From a bacterium SCSIO 12643 (lineage in GTDB: Bacteria; Bacteroidota; Bacteroidia; Flavobacteriales_G; Salibacteraceae), in NCBI GenBank assembly GCA_024398135.1, contig CP073750.1, positions 3,720,001-3,784,000 of the forward strand: 64,000 nt of DNA, read 5' to 3'. Numbering within the stretch: the first letter of the stretch is position 1; the number at the start of each line of letters is the position of its first letter. Both the position numbers and the translations under genes were made by a program. Shown in pieces: positions 28,684-37,406 of the stretch. Under the pieces are notes generated by a model, which ran no database searches, was not told the DNA's origin, and saw only the letters and a list, made by a program, of their open reading frames with translations.

Positions 28684-28764
28684 ACAACTTTTCCCTACGC
28701 TGGTATTAACCAAATCAGGTTCAAAGGCTATTTCTCAAACTATTTCTAGCTACACCTAAAGTTT
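28684..28764 (-). promoter_or_regulatory. TPP riboswitch
   Basis: The minus strand holds the conserved thi-box: TTTAGGTGTAGC, then TTTGAGAAAT (for the usual CTGAGA), CCTTTGAACCTGAT, TGGTTAATACCAGCG and TAGGGAAAAGT. The closing P1 arms are ACTTT and AAAGT. It lies about 80 nt before thiS. TPP binding should switch off expression of the whole thi operon. Confidence 0.95.
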
Positions 28765-28791
28765 AATATGTCTTGTCGATTGCCGACCGGA

Positions 28792-28799
28792 CAAACATA
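28792..28799 (-). promoter_or_regulatory. thi operon promoter (-7 box)
   Basis: The minus strand reads TATGTTTG, a match to TAnnTTTG. Start would be near 28785, about 20 nt upstream of the riboswitch P1. Confidence 0.55.
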
Positions 28800-28802
28800 G
28801 TT

Positions 28803-28820
28803 CAATATTTCGAAGTATTG
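28803..28820. promoter_or_regulatory. near-perfect 18-bp palindrome between thi operon and metallo-beta-lactamase
   Basis: CAATATTTCGAAGTATTG pairs at 16 of 18 positions around TTCGAA. It covers the spacer upstream of the thi -7 box and also lies upstream of the divergent metallo-beta-lactamase gene. It may be an operator for an unknown regulator. Confidence 0.35.
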
Positions 28821-28879
28821 TAATTTTTATTTGAACACCGCATATGGAAAACTTGTGTAAAACGTTATTTTCGAAACAT

Positions 28880-29611
28880 ATGAAAATGATCAGATTATTC
28901 GGACTTCTTACTATTGGATTACTAGGATGTACTTCTGCACCGGAAAAGGAACCTTATGAAACAGAAACGCTAAAAATCAAACAGATATCAAAAAATGTAT
29001 ATCAGCATGTTTCATATTTAGAGACGCAGGATTTTGGAAATGTAGCGTGTAATGGTGCGTTTTATGTCGTGGGGAATGAGGCTATAGTCATGGATACACC
29101 TACCGATGATGAAGTGTCACAGGAATTAATGAATTATATACAGGATGAATTGGGAGCGCAAACTGTGGGTGTGATTGTAAATCATTTTCATGTGGATTGT
29201 TTGGGAGGCTTAAAAGCTTTTCATGATGCTGGAATTTCTTCATATGCCAATCAAAAAACAATTGAATTGGCGCGTGAACAAGATCGAGAATTGCCGCAAA
29301 CCGGATTTTATGAAATAGACACCATCTCAGTAGGAGGAAAGATCATCGTAAATAGATACTTCGGACCAGGGCATACGGAAGATAATATAGTCAGTTACAT
29401 TCCTGAGGAAGATGTTTTGTATGGAGGTTGTATGATTAAGTCTGTAGGCGCAGGAAAGGGAAATTTGGAAGATGCCAATGTCAAAGAATGGTCTGTTTCT
29501 GTAGGTAGAATCAAAACGGAATATCCGCAGTTAAAATATGTAATTCCGGGCCATGGGAAATATGGAGGAATGGAACTCCTGGATTATACCATTGAAAAAT
29601 TTAAAGAATAA
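28880..29611 (+). CDS. subclass B1-type metallo-beta-lactamase lipoprotein
   Basis: 243 residues from ATG at 28880 (MKMIRLFGLLTIGLLGC), chosen because it places a good lipobox LLGC near the N-terminus. Numbering from the longer 28844 frame, the zinc ligands are His114-Phe-His116-Val-Asp118, His177 (GPGHTEDN), Cys196 (LYGGCMIK) and His237 (IPGHG). The HxHxD-H-C-H set with Cys in GGCmiK is the hallmark of subclass B1 enzymes, and lipidation recalls NDM. It is expected in the periplasm, attached to a membrane, hydrolysing beta-lactams. Activity is not provable from sequence. It is divergent from the thi operon. Confidence 0.88.
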   Translation: MKMIRLFGLLTIGLLGCTSAPEKEPYETETLKIKQISKNVYQHVSYLETQDFGNVACNGAFYVVGNEAIVMDTPTDDEVSQELMNYIQDELGAQTVGVIVNHFHVDCLGGLKAFHDAGISSYANQKTIELAREQDRELPQTGFYEIDTISVGGKIIVNRYFGPGHTEDNIVSYIPEEDVLYGGCMIKSVGAGKGNLEDANVKEWSVSVGRIKTEYPQLKYVIPGHGKYGGMELLDYTIEKFKE

Positions 29612-29670
29612 TTAATATTAGAATTCAACCAAAACGATCGTGAGATCGTTTTATACTAAAATCTGAACTT

Positions 29671-30384
29671 ATGAAAATATACGCTTATTTAACCGGGTTA
29701 ATGTTATTTACAACCAGTGCTTTTGCACAAATGACCCCTGAGGTACCCACCAAGAAAAACTATATCGAAGTTGTAGGAAATGGCGAATTAGAAATCATCC
29801 CTGATGAAATCTATATTTCGATTACCATTCGGGAAAGACAGGAAGGCAAAAAGAAAATTACTGTGGAATCTCAGGAGGTGGATTTAAAGAATGCCGTAAA
29901 AGAATTAGGTATTCCTATGGAAAACCTGACTTTATCTGATGCCAATGCAGATTACGTTAAAGTAGGCTGGACCAAGAAAGATGTGGTATCCAAAAAGAGT
30001 TATACTCTAAAAGTTGCTGATGCGACAACAGTAGGAAAAGTATTTGAAAAACTGGATGCTCTAAAAATTTTAGATGCGTATATCTCGCATGTAAGTCATT
30101 CAAAAATTGAAGAGTTTAAAAAGCAGGTACGTATTATGGCGATTAAAGCAGCTAAAGACAAAGCGGAATATTTGTTGGCAGCCATTGATGAAAAAATGGG
30201 AAATCCAATCGTGATATATGAGCAAAATTCTGTGCCGAATTTACCTCGAAAATTAATGAATTTGAGGGGTGTGTCTATAGCCAGTGAAGCCGATTATGTG
30301 GACGGTATAAAGCAACTTCCGGAAATCCAATTTAAGAAGATCAAATTACAATCCAGTATTTACGTGAAGTTTGAAATCCTTTAA
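29671..30384 (+). CDS. SIMPL (DUF541) domain protein
   Basis: 237 residues. Signal peptide MKIYAYLTGLMLFTTSAFA|Q. The domain begins with the typical YIEVVGNGELEIIPDEIYISI and contains KKSYTLKVADATTVGKVFE and IKAAKDKAEYLLAAI, all standard for SIMPL proteins such as E. coli YggE. The location is periplasm or outer membrane. The role in the family is poorly defined (oxidative-stress relief has been suggested for YggE). The next gene starts 10 bp downstream. Confidence 0.88.
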   Translation: MKIYAYLTGLMLFTTSAFAQMTPEVPTKKNYIEVVGNGELEIIPDEIYISITIRERQEGKKKITVESQEVDLKNAVKELGIPMENLTLSDANADYVKVGWTKKDVVSKKSYTLKVADATTVGKVFEKLDALKILDAYISHVSHSKIEEFKKQVRIMAIKAAKDKAEYLLAAIDEKMGNPIVIYEQNSVPNLPRKLMNLRGVSIASEADYVDGIKQLPEIQFKKIKLQSSIYVKFEIL

Positions 30385-30394
30385 TGAATAGCGA

Positions 30395-31024
30395 ATGCGT
30401 TTTCCATTAAACAGGTTATTAATATTGGGAATATTGTTGTTGATATCGACAGTATTTGCAAATGATAGGTTTACGAATAAACATATTGCTACAGATTCAG
30501 TTGCATCTGAGTCTGTATTAAAGAACTACCTTCAGGATAAATATAAACTGGTTTTATCTTATTCGGTTGGATGTGCGATGGGAGATGTTCAAACCTATTA
30601 TGCTTTTGGATATCGTGATGAGCGCTGGGAGAAAATAGAACTCAAAGTCCGTTTTAAAAGTCGTAATCGTGTATACGATCAGGTAAAAAGGATTCAGGCT
30701 AAAAAACAAAGATTAAAGGACGCATCGCAAATAGATAGTTTACTTCAGTTTTGGGATCAGAATGAAATCTGTAAATTAAATGCGGATTCTGTCAATGTAG
30801 ATTACATAAAAGTAGCCGGAGAACATCCGGGTGAAATGAAAGAAAATCTGGTAGTTATTCGTGATGGATGTGTAACTACATTAGAAATGTTTGATGCGGT
30901 ATCGTATTGTAACATTAGTAGTTATGAACCGGAAAGGTATCAGGAACAAATTCCAGTAGCGCAACGAGGAAGGTTTATTCAATTAAAAGATACGTTTCTT
31001 CAATATTGGGAAACCGTGAGATAA
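30395..31024 (+). CDS. hypothetical exported protein
   Basis: 209 residues. Signal peptide MRFPLNRLLILGILLLISTVFA|ND. The mature domain is mixed alpha/beta with a basic helix (KVRFKSRNRVYDQVKRIQAK) and scattered Cys (VGCAMGD, NEICKLN, DGCVTT, SYCNIS). The Cys pairs could form disulfides in the periplasm. No family is recognised. It is probably co-transcribed with the SIMPL gene 10 bp upstream. Confidence 0.6.
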   Translation: MRFPLNRLLILGILLLISTVFANDRFTNKHIATDSVASESVLKNYLQDKYKLVLSYSVGCAMGDVQTYYAFGYRDERWEKIELKVRFKSRNRVYDQVKRIQAKKQRLKDASQIDSLLQFWDQNEICKLNADSVNVDYIKVAGEHPGEMKENLVVIRDGCVTTLEMFDAVSYCNISSYEPERYQEQIPVAQRGRFIQLKDTFLQYWETVR

Positions 31025-31154
31025 ATAAGGAATCGTAAAGCATAAAATTGGAAACTAATTTTTGCAAGAAATAAACGGATGTGTAATTTCGCATCGAATT
31101 TTACATCCTATCACTAAGGAAGAAATTGGGGATGTAGAAGTATAATTTTTGTGT

Positions 31155-31212
31155 AAAAAGCGCATACCTTAGTAAGGAGTTTAAAAACTTGTTGCTAGTG
31201 TATGCGCTTTTT
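31155..31212. terminator. 13-bp inverted repeat with 32-bp loop upstream of 31242 gene
   Basis: AAAAAGCGCATAC (31155-31167) and GTATGCGCTTTTT (31200-31212) are perfectly complementary and end in a T-run. It can terminate transcription from the 29671-31024 genes. The long loop is unusual for a simple terminator, so it may also be a leader structure for the gene that starts 30 bp downstream. Confidence 0.55.
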
Positions 31213-31241
31213 GCGTTTATGTTTAATGATTTAAAAAAAGT

Positions 31242-32237
31242 ATGAAAAGAAAACTACTGATTTTAATGTGGATTATATCCCCACTGTGGATATCCGCACA
31301 AAGTGATGAATTTCAGGATCGAAGTTTTAAGGTAGAGCCTCTAAACCTTGGTGGTACGCTGAACTCTGACCTTTCAGAATTTGAAATGCCTTCGATATCT
31401 GCGCTTGAAAAGGATAAACCATTTATAGAACAACCCATCACTTTAGATCTGCCATATACGGATGATATAATCAAGCCAGCGTTTTATTTGGAATTAAGTG
31501 TGGGGATAAACTTTTCAAACTTTAGAGATTTTGCGACTTCGCCATTGGTTTACAATGGGAGTCCTAAATATTTCTCGATAGCATATCAAAAGTACGCAGC
31601 TAAATTCGAAATGAATTTGGGACTATCAAGTTCATTGGGTAAATATAGATCGGTAGTGGGAGATAACGTTGCCATTAGTAATGTGATGACATTTTCTGCT
31701 TTTTATTCCCGATTGTATAACATCGAAAAATGGAGTAATGAGAAATGGTTTTTTAGAGCCGGAGGACTTTTGAATTCGACCTATAACTACCGATTGAATT
31801 CAGCGCTTCAAAATAATGCTGTAGGAATTGAGTGGATTACGACTTTATATGGTTCGGGAAGGGTGCAACGAGATGTTTCCCGAATGAAAGAGAAACACAA
31901 GAAGTTTTTGTTCATTAAATACACGTTAAAGCCACGTACCAAAAGGTTATCCCTGAGATATGATTTGGGTTTGATGAATAATACCTTTAGAAATGGGTAT
32001 GTATATGCCGGGCAATCGAGTGTGTTAAATGATCCCAAATTATTTGACGATTACCAATTCAAGTTTTTCTCCGGATTTAGAACAGGAGCAGCTCTTGAAT
32101 ATCTGATTTACCTGAAAAATAGGAACGCTGTGAAATTCTCCTACTTATGGGACGCGTATTATACCGGTGGTGATTTAGATCGATTTGAAATGGCCAGTCA
32201 TGTGCTAAAGTTTTCTTTAATGTTTAATACTAAATAA
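31242..32237 (+). CDS. outer-membrane beta-barrel-like protein
   Basis: 331 residues. Signal peptide MKRKLLILMWIISPLWISA|QS. A Pro/Asp-rich periplasmic stretch comes first. From residue about 80 on there are many alternating strands (FYLELSVGINFSNF, FEMNLGLSSSLG, FFRAGGLLNSTYNY, LSLRYDLGLMNNTF, KFFSGFRTGAALEYLIYL), ending in HVLKFSLMFNTK as barrels do. Function unknown. Its stop overlaps the start of the S41 peptidase gene (TAATG), suggesting coupling. Confidence 0.7.
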   Translation: MKRKLLILMWIISPLWISAQSDEFQDRSFKVEPLNLGGTLNSDLSEFEMPSISALEKDKPFIEQPITLDLPYTDDIIKPAFYLELSVGINFSNFRDFATSPLVYNGSPKYFSIAYQKYAAKFEMNLGLSSSLGKYRSVVGDNVAISNVMTFSAFYSRLYNIEKWSNEKWFFRAGGLLNSTYNYRLNSALQNNAVGIEWITTLYGSGRVQRDVSRMKEKHKKFLFIKYTLKPRTKRLSLRYDLGLMNNTFRNGYVYAGQSSVLNDPKLFDDYQFKFFSGFRTGAALEYLIYLKNRNAVKFSYLWDAYYTGGDLDRFEMASHVLKFSLMFNTK

Positions 32238-33247
32238 TGAGACTCATGAAAAAGATAGTTGTTTTAATGCTAGTGGTTCCATTGCTTTTTTCTTGTGAAA
32301 AGGTATTGTTTAAACCAAAAGAAGAGTCCTCTAATCCACAAGCCAATCTGGATTATTTATGGAATGAGTGTAATGAAAAATACGCCTATTTCGATTTGAA
32401 AAATATAGACTGGGATCAGGTGAAAGTGAAATATGAATCTCAGATATATGAAGGGATGACCGAGGATTCATTGTTTAGTGTTTTAGGAGGCATGTTAACC
32501 GAATTGAGAGATGATCATACCAATCTGGTATCTAATTTCAATGTGTCTCGTTTTGGGGTGAATTATTTAAGTCAGGACAATTTTGACTGGCGTATTATTG
32601 AGGATAATTATTTGCCTAGAGATTATTATGTTTCAGGTCCATTCTCACATGATTTTATTGCCAATGGAGAAGTGGGTTATGTACGTTTTGCTTCATTTAC
32701 CGGAACAGTAGGAAGTACCAATTTAGATTTTATTCTGGATCGTTATAAAAACACCAAAGGTTTGATTTTGGATTTAAGAGAAAATGGTGGAGGTGCTGTG
32801 TCTGATGTGTTTTCAATTTTAAGTCGTTTTGTAGATCAGGAAACGATCGTATACTATTCGAGAATAAAAAATGGTAAGGGACATAATGATTTTTCTGAAG
32901 CGATGCCTGCTAAAGTATCGCCATACGGAGGAATTAAGTATTTGAAAAAAGTGATGGTACTGGTAGACCGTGGAACATATAGCGCGGGTTCATTTACTTC
33001 TATTTCTACCAAGGCGATTCCGAATATGGTATTGGTGGGAGATACTACCGGAGGCGGATTGGGATTGCCAAATGGAGGTCAATTGCCAAATGGGTGGAAC
33101 TATAGATTTTCAATCACACAAACGTTATCGTTGGATCAAAATCCGGAGTACGAAAATGGGGTGCCACCGGACATTCACGCTTTGATGGATTGGAACGACC
33201 GTACCAAAGACGAGGTGATTGAAACGGCTTTAAAGGAAATCCTATAA
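32237..33247 (+). CDS. S41-family (C-terminal processing) peptidase lipoprotein
   Basis: 336 residues. Lipobox LFSC follows a hydrophobic stretch (VVLMLVVPLLFSC); translation may begin at ATG 32237 or at 32246 (MKKIVV). An S41 N-terminal region (DYLWNECNEKYAYFDLKNIDW, LRDDHTNLV) precedes the protease core GLILDLRENGGG, VLVDRGTYSAGSFTSI (catalytic Ser in YSAGS) and GGGLGLPNGGQLPNGWNY. Unlike typical Ctp proteins it has no clear PDZ domain. Expected as an envelope-anchored tail-specific or Tricorn-like protease. Confidence 0.85.
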   Translation: MRLMKKIVVLMLVVPLLFSCEKVLFKPKEESSNPQANLDYLWNECNEKYAYFDLKNIDWDQVKVKYESQIYEGMTEDSLFSVLGGMLTELRDDHTNLVSNFNVSRFGVNYLSQDNFDWRIIEDNYLPRDYYVSGPFSHDFIANGEVGYVRFASFTGTVGSTNLDFILDRYKNTKGLILDLRENGGGAVSDVFSILSRFVDQETIVYYSRIKNGKGHNDFSEAMPAKVSPYGGIKYLKKVMVLVDRGTYSAGSFTSISTKAIPNMVLVGDTTGGGLGLPNGGQLPNGWNYRFSITQTLSLDQNPEYENGVPPDIHALMDWNDRTKDEVIETALKEIL

Positions 33248-33333
33248 AAAGCGAAACGTCAAAAATATGACGGAATCTTTCCCTGATCCGATACACTTTT
33301 ACACTTTGAAAGTAGAAGGTCGATCAACGAATT

Positions 33334-34152
33334 ATGAAGTTTTTGGGAAAGAACAATGCATTTATTGAATTAGATGTATTGGAACAAAATACATGTGAGA
33401 TTTTTCAACAAAATCCACCAAGCAGTTTAACTATATTATGGTTTGAAACCAATGGGAACGAATTTGTTGTAGATGGAGTGACGCACACTTTCAATAAAAA
33501 TGAAATTGTGTTTTTTACCGAATTCCACCAGATTCAAGTCATACGTAAGGGGCGGACTAAATTGATAAGATTTAACCGCCCTTTTTATTGCATCATAGAT
33601 CATGATGTGGAAGTAAGTTGTAAGGGATTGTTGTTTTTTGGCGCATCTCAGCTTCCCAGAATTCAGATTCCCAAAGAATCCTTAGAACATTTTGAAATAC
33701 TCTGGAAAATGTTTGAGATCGAAATGAACTCTGTAGATAATCTACAAGCCGGAATGCTCCAGATGATGCTCAAACGTTATTTGATCCTTTGTACTAGGTT
33801 GTATAAAGAACAAAGTGATTGGACCGATGAGTTAGAACCATCTGATTTGGTACGGGAGTTTAATTTTTTGGTAGAGCAGCATTTTAAAACCAAACATTCT
33901 GTGATTGAATATGCAGAGCTCTTAAACCGTTCTCCTAAAACGATCTCAAATCTATTTTCCAGGTTGAATCGTAAAACACCCTTACAATACATTCAGGATA
34001 GAAAAATGCTGGAAGCCCGAAGATTGTTAGGACATTCAGATTTGTCGATCAAACAAATTTCAGATGAAATTGGGTTTGAAGATTCACAGTCTTTTAGTCG
34101 ATTCTTTAAAAAACAAGCAGGAATTTCTCCATCGGAATACCGTACGGGATAA
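33334..34152 (+). CDS. AraC-family transcriptional regulator
   Basis: 272 residues. Residues 1-90 form a cupin-like sensor (NEFVVDGVTHTFNKNEIVFF). Residues 170-272 hold two helix-turn-helix units (VEQHFKTKHSVIEYAELLNR, then SPKTISNLFSRL; and LGHSDLSIKQISDEIGFEDS, then QSFSRFFKKQAGISPSEYR), a complete AraC ending. It lies 95 bp before an isochorismatase-family gene on the same strand, which is the natural candidate target. Confidence 0.9.
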   Translation: MKFLGKNNAFIELDVLEQNTCEIFQQNPPSSLTILWFETNGNEFVVDGVTHTFNKNEIVFFTEFHQIQVIRKGRTKLIRFNRPFYCIIDHDVEVSCKGLLFFGASQLPRIQIPKESLEHFEILWKMFEIEMNSVDNLQAGMLQMMLKRYLILCTRLYKEQSDWTDELEPSDLVREFNFLVEQHFKTKHSVIEYAELLNRSPKTISNLFSRLNRKTPLQYIQDRKMLEARRLLGHSDLSIKQISDEIGFEDSQSFSRFFKKQAGISPSEYRTG

Positions 34153-34246
34153 ATGGTTACATCTTCGGGAAATCTGGTCTACAAAAAAGGAGGGAAGTCT
34201 ATGGAAATTTGCCTCGTCAATAAGACATAGAACTTTAAAAATGTAG

Positions 34247-34975
34247 ATGATGAAAAGAATAGTAAGTAACGTAACCGTTTTTATTTTAAGTATAGTAAGC
34301 GTATTTGCGCAGTTACCAGATCCAGGATTTACCGTAGATGCACAAACTGCCATTGTAATCACCGACCCACAAAATGATTTTTTAAGTCCTGATGGTGTAG
34401 CCTGGGGCGTGGTAGGCAAGAGTGTAGAGGAAAACAATACCGTAGATAATATAGAAGCGTTGTTTAAAATGGCAGCGGAAAAGAATATCAAAGTATTTGT
34501 TTCACCACATTATTACTACAAACACGATCACAACTGGGAGTTTGAAGGAGCTTTGGAAGTATTGATGCATAAAATCACGATGTTTGACCGTAAAGGCGCG
34601 TTAACCACTGAAGGATTTGAAGGTTCTGGTGCAGACTGGTTGGAGCGTTATAAAAAGTACATTGATGGAGATAATGTGATTGTGACCAGTCCACATAAAC
34701 TATATGGACCAGAGTCGAATGATTTGGCTTTACAACTACGTAAACATGGGTATAGTAAAGTGATTATTGCAGGGATGTCGGCTAACCTATGTACGGAATC
34801 GCATATGAGAGAATTGGTAGAAAATGGTTTTGAAGTGGCTGTCGTAAAAGATGCTACCGCAGCAGCGATTTTACCGGATATGAATGGTTATGAAGCAGCA
34901 TTGGTTAATTTCAGAATGATTGCGAGCCATGTGTTTACCACAGAAGAATTGATGAAACAATTGTTGAAGTTTTAA
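34247..34975 (+). CDS. exported isochorismatase-family cysteine hydrolase
   Basis: 242 residues. Signal peptide MMKRIVSNVTVFILSIVSVFA|QL, unusual for this mostly cytoplasmic family. The catalytic triad is visible: Asp in VITDPQNDF, Lys in SPHKLYGPESND and Cys in MSANLCTESH. The Cys-neighbouring cis-peptide region (IIAGMSANLC) is conserved. Members hydrolyse amides or vinyl ethers; the substrate is unknown. It is paired with the AraC gene upstream and followed by a strong terminator. Confidence 0.88.
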   Translation: MMKRIVSNVTVFILSIVSVFAQLPDPGFTVDAQTAIVITDPQNDFLSPDGVAWGVVGKSVEENNTVDNIEALFKMAAEKNIKVFVSPHYYYKHDHNWEFEGALEVLMHKITMFDRKGALTTEGFEGSGADWLERYKKYIDGDNVIVTSPHKLYGPESNDLALQLRKHGYSKVIIAGMSANLCTESHMRELVENGFEVAVVKDATAAAILPDMNGYEAALVNFRMIASHVFTTEELMKQLLKF

Positions 34976-35002
34976 GAATTTCAATTGTATATAGTGAGTG
35001 AA

Positions 35003-35031
35003 GAGCAAGCATTTTATGCTTGCTTTTTTTG
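35003..35031 (+). terminator. intrinsic terminator after the isochorismatase gene
   Basis: GCAAGCATTTTATGCTTGC (35005-35023) forms an 8-bp stem, directly followed by eight T. Confidence 0.9.
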
Positions 35032-35091
35032 TTTTATAAAGTGTGAATCTATTTGTAAGTTTGAAGGAGTCATCCATAACCAATTCAAACC

Positions 35092-35643
35092 ATGAGTAGC
35101 TATTTAAACAGTGTCAAAAAGCAATTTGAATATTATCAGATGTTGGGCGAGAAAACGATTCAACAATTGAGTGATACAGAATTGTTTTGGCAACCCCATA
35201 CGGAAAGCAATAGTATCGCAATCATGGTTAAACATCTACATGGCAATATGATGTCGAGATGGACCGACTTTTTGAATTCGGATGGAGAGAAGGAATGGAG
35301 GCAAAGAGATGCAGAATTTGACAATGATATTCCGGATAGAGTAACACTTTTAGCAAAATGGAATGCCGGATGGGGCTGTTTACTTTCAGCATTGGATGAA
35401 CTCTCGGAGTCTGATTTAGAAAGTGAGATTTATATCCGAAACATGGGCCATACCGTGACTGAAGCGATTAACCGACAATTGGCACATTATGCATACCATG
35501 TGGGGCAAATGGTATTTCTGGGTAAAATGATTAAAAAAGAAAATTGGAAATCACTATCCATAGCCAAAGGAAAATCCAGGGTGTATAATCAAGAGAAATT
35601 TTCTAAACCCAAACGGAGAGAACATTTCACTGATGATTTGTAA
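35092..35643 (+). CDS. DinB-like DUF1572 protein
   Basis: 183 residues of the DinB/YfiT four-helix-bundle group. The three metal-binding histidines fit the family: His48 (IMVKHLHGN) and His132/His136 (LAHYAYHVGQM). The first motif, YYQMLGEKTIQQLSDTELFW, is typical of DUF1572. Members are often thiol-transferase-like or stress-induced; no specific role can be named. It is cytoplasmic and stands alone. Confidence 0.85.
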   Translation: MSSYLNSVKKQFEYYQMLGEKTIQQLSDTELFWQPHTESNSIAIMVKHLHGNMMSRWTDFLNSDGEKEWRQRDAEFDNDIPDRVTLLAKWNAGWGCLLSALDELSESDLESEIYIRNMGHTVTEAINRQLAHYAYHVGQMVFLGKMIKKENWKSLSIAKGKSRVYNQEKFSKPKRREHFTDDL

Positions 35644-35683
35644 TTTTGTAATCAATGGTTTTTAGCCAAAAAGTTTAATTCTA

Positions 35684-36340
35684 ATGAAAATCCTAATATC
35701 ATGTTTAATCTGTTTAACAGGTGTTGTATGCTTTGGTCAAACACTTATATTCGAACGAAAACCATTGGTTAATGATTCTATTGAGGTTAAAATAATCGAA
35801 TATGATTCGGTAATTAGCGAGTTCTCCCTTGCATTTCCTGAAAAATCAGTACTTCTAACCAATGAAAATCCAATAGGGATAATTTCTGTATCTGAAACGA
35901 CTAAAAAAGCAATTGTGATTGCATGTGATGCTAAAAACGGATTTGTTCTTTTACCATTTCCCGAAATGGAGAGTAACGATACTCTTTTATTCTCGGAACT
36001 ATATCTAATCCCAAACAATTTTCCTATGTATGTGAAGCATATTAAGGAGTGTTGGAAGGTCAGAGGTGAAAAGAGAACATGGAAAAGCGGATACGAGATT
36101 TATCCTTTAACCATGAATAGAGATACTGTTGTAAATTGGCAAATACTTATTAACGCAAATGACACTAGTATTAATTTATATCCAGTGGGCACATCATTCA
36201 AACATACTATATACCATGGATACAAAAATTATCGTTGGTATAAGTTTAGAAGACTTATATACCGAAACGAACCTAGAAATTATATAAAAACATATGAACA
36301 CATTTCAGAAGGAACTTATAATTGGCGAAACAGAATATAA
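35684..36340 (+). CDS. orphan exported protein
   Basis: 218 residues. Signal peptide MKILISCLICLTGVVCFG|QT. The body reads like a beta-rich domain with many Asn/Tyr and a basic Arg/Tyr-rich end (YKNYRWYKFRRLIYRNEPRN). No family is recognised. It is the first gene of a run of small, unfamiliar plus-strand genes that continues to 40857. Confidence 0.55.
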   Translation: MKILISCLICLTGVVCFGQTLIFERKPLVNDSIEVKIIEYDSVISEFSLAFPEKSVLLTNENPIGIISVSETTKKAIVIACDAKNGFVLLPFPEMESNDTLLFSELYLIPNNFPMYVKHIKECWKVRGEKRTWKSGYEIYPLTMNRDTVVNWQILINANDTSINLYPVGTSFKHTIYHGYKNYRWYKFRRLIYRNEPRNYIKTYEHISEGTYNWRNRI

Positions 36341-36409
36341 AAAATGAAATAAATAATGGATCGTACTTAAATTAATGAGCCAACAATAAATAACTCTAAA
36401 CCCTAGCAA

Positions 36410-36724
36410 ATGAAAAGAAGAAATTATAACACAGGAGGAGGTAGTGCAATGTTCTCCAGTTATCTGCAAAACATTGGATTGTTAAATACAAAAAAGAGCT
36501 ATTTCGAAACCCGAAAAGAATGGTTGAAAGTTTCGAAGAAAAAGCAGATCAAAGACCCTAAAAAAGCAACTCCAGAACAACTTAGACAAATTAGAAATCA
36601 ATTAGTCAAAGACCGGGAACGCGACAATTGGATTAGATTTATTTCTGCACTGGCCACTATCATCATCAGTATGCTGTTGATCTCTGGATTAATTTATTAC
36701 GTTCGTAGGGTGTTTGACTTTTAA
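36410..36724 (+). CDS. small protein with one C-terminal membrane segment
   Basis: 104 residues. The first 75 are charged and basic (TRKEWLKVSKKKQIKDPKKA, LRQIRNQLVKDRERDNW). Residues about 80-99 are a single membrane helix (LATIIISMLLISGLIYYV). A cytoplasmic basic domain with a C-terminal anchor is the simplest topology. No family is recognised. Confidence 0.6.
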   Translation: MKRRNYNTGGGSAMFSSYLQNIGLLNTKKSYFETRKEWLKVSKKKQIKDPKKATPEQLRQIRNQLVKDRERDNWIRFISALATIIISMLLISGLIYYVRRVFDF

Positions 36725-36779
36725 AGGAGTTAAATAATGCAGTTAACCTTGAATTAAAATATTGAGAGTTTAAAACACA

Positions 36780-37406
36780 ATGATAAATTTTGACAACATA
36801 AAAACATACTCCGAGGAATTTCCAAACGTCTGGAGTTTTTTAGGTGATCCAGAAAAAACAGCAAGTATATCACAGAATGATAAAGATCAAATCTTCTTTC
36901 TAAATAATGAGGCGAGTGAGTTTGTCAAAAATTACATTAATAATTCCAATATGATTACGGGCCCCATATGGTCTCCTTTCAACGAAAGGTATTTTAAAAC
37001 AATTCAGGAGTTTCCAGTGACGGAAAACTGTGAAAAAGAATTAAAAAAGTGGCTTTATAGTAAATCAATTCCATTTGACAAGTTTGTATACATGGATAGA
37101 GATAGAAGTGGACAGGCAATTGCATTAACGTGGAAAATGGTTATTAAATATTGTGAGGGGCTATTCTTTGCAGATGACCTGATATTATTTGACGAAACAC
37201 TTAATTGGGGCCTTTATTATTTTCACGAAGACAGACTCTACTATGGAACGGATAAAATCTATGATAAAGATTTTGAGTATGAAAAAACATTGGAACTTAA
37301 TGAATTAAAAAAGAAATTTTTTAAAAAGAATAATCAGGATAATATAGAAGGAAAGAAAAGAATAATAGATTTTAAAGAAAAACATAATGTGAATAGATTT
37401 AAGTGA
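36780..37406 (+). CDS. hypothetical immunity-like protein, first gene of overlapping trio
   Basis: 208 residues, acidic, no signal peptide. Segments KFVYMDRDRSGQAIALTWKM and WGLYYFHEDRLYYGTDKIYD have the aromatic-acidic strand style of polymorphic-toxin immunity proteins, but I cannot place it in a named family. Its stop overlaps the GTG start of the next gene (GTGA), and that gene overlaps the third by 11 bp. The three are therefore surely one translational unit. Confidence 0.55.
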   Translation: MINFDNIKTYSEEFPNVWSFLGDPEKTASISQNDKDQIFFLNNEASEFVKNYINNSNMITGPIWSPFNERYFKTIQEFPVTENCEKELKKWLYSKSIPFDKFVYMDRDRSGQAIALTWKMVIKYCEGLFFADDLILFDETLNWGLYYFHEDRLYYGTDKIYDKDFEYEKTLELNELKKKFFKKNNQDNIEGKKRIIDFKEKHNVNRFK

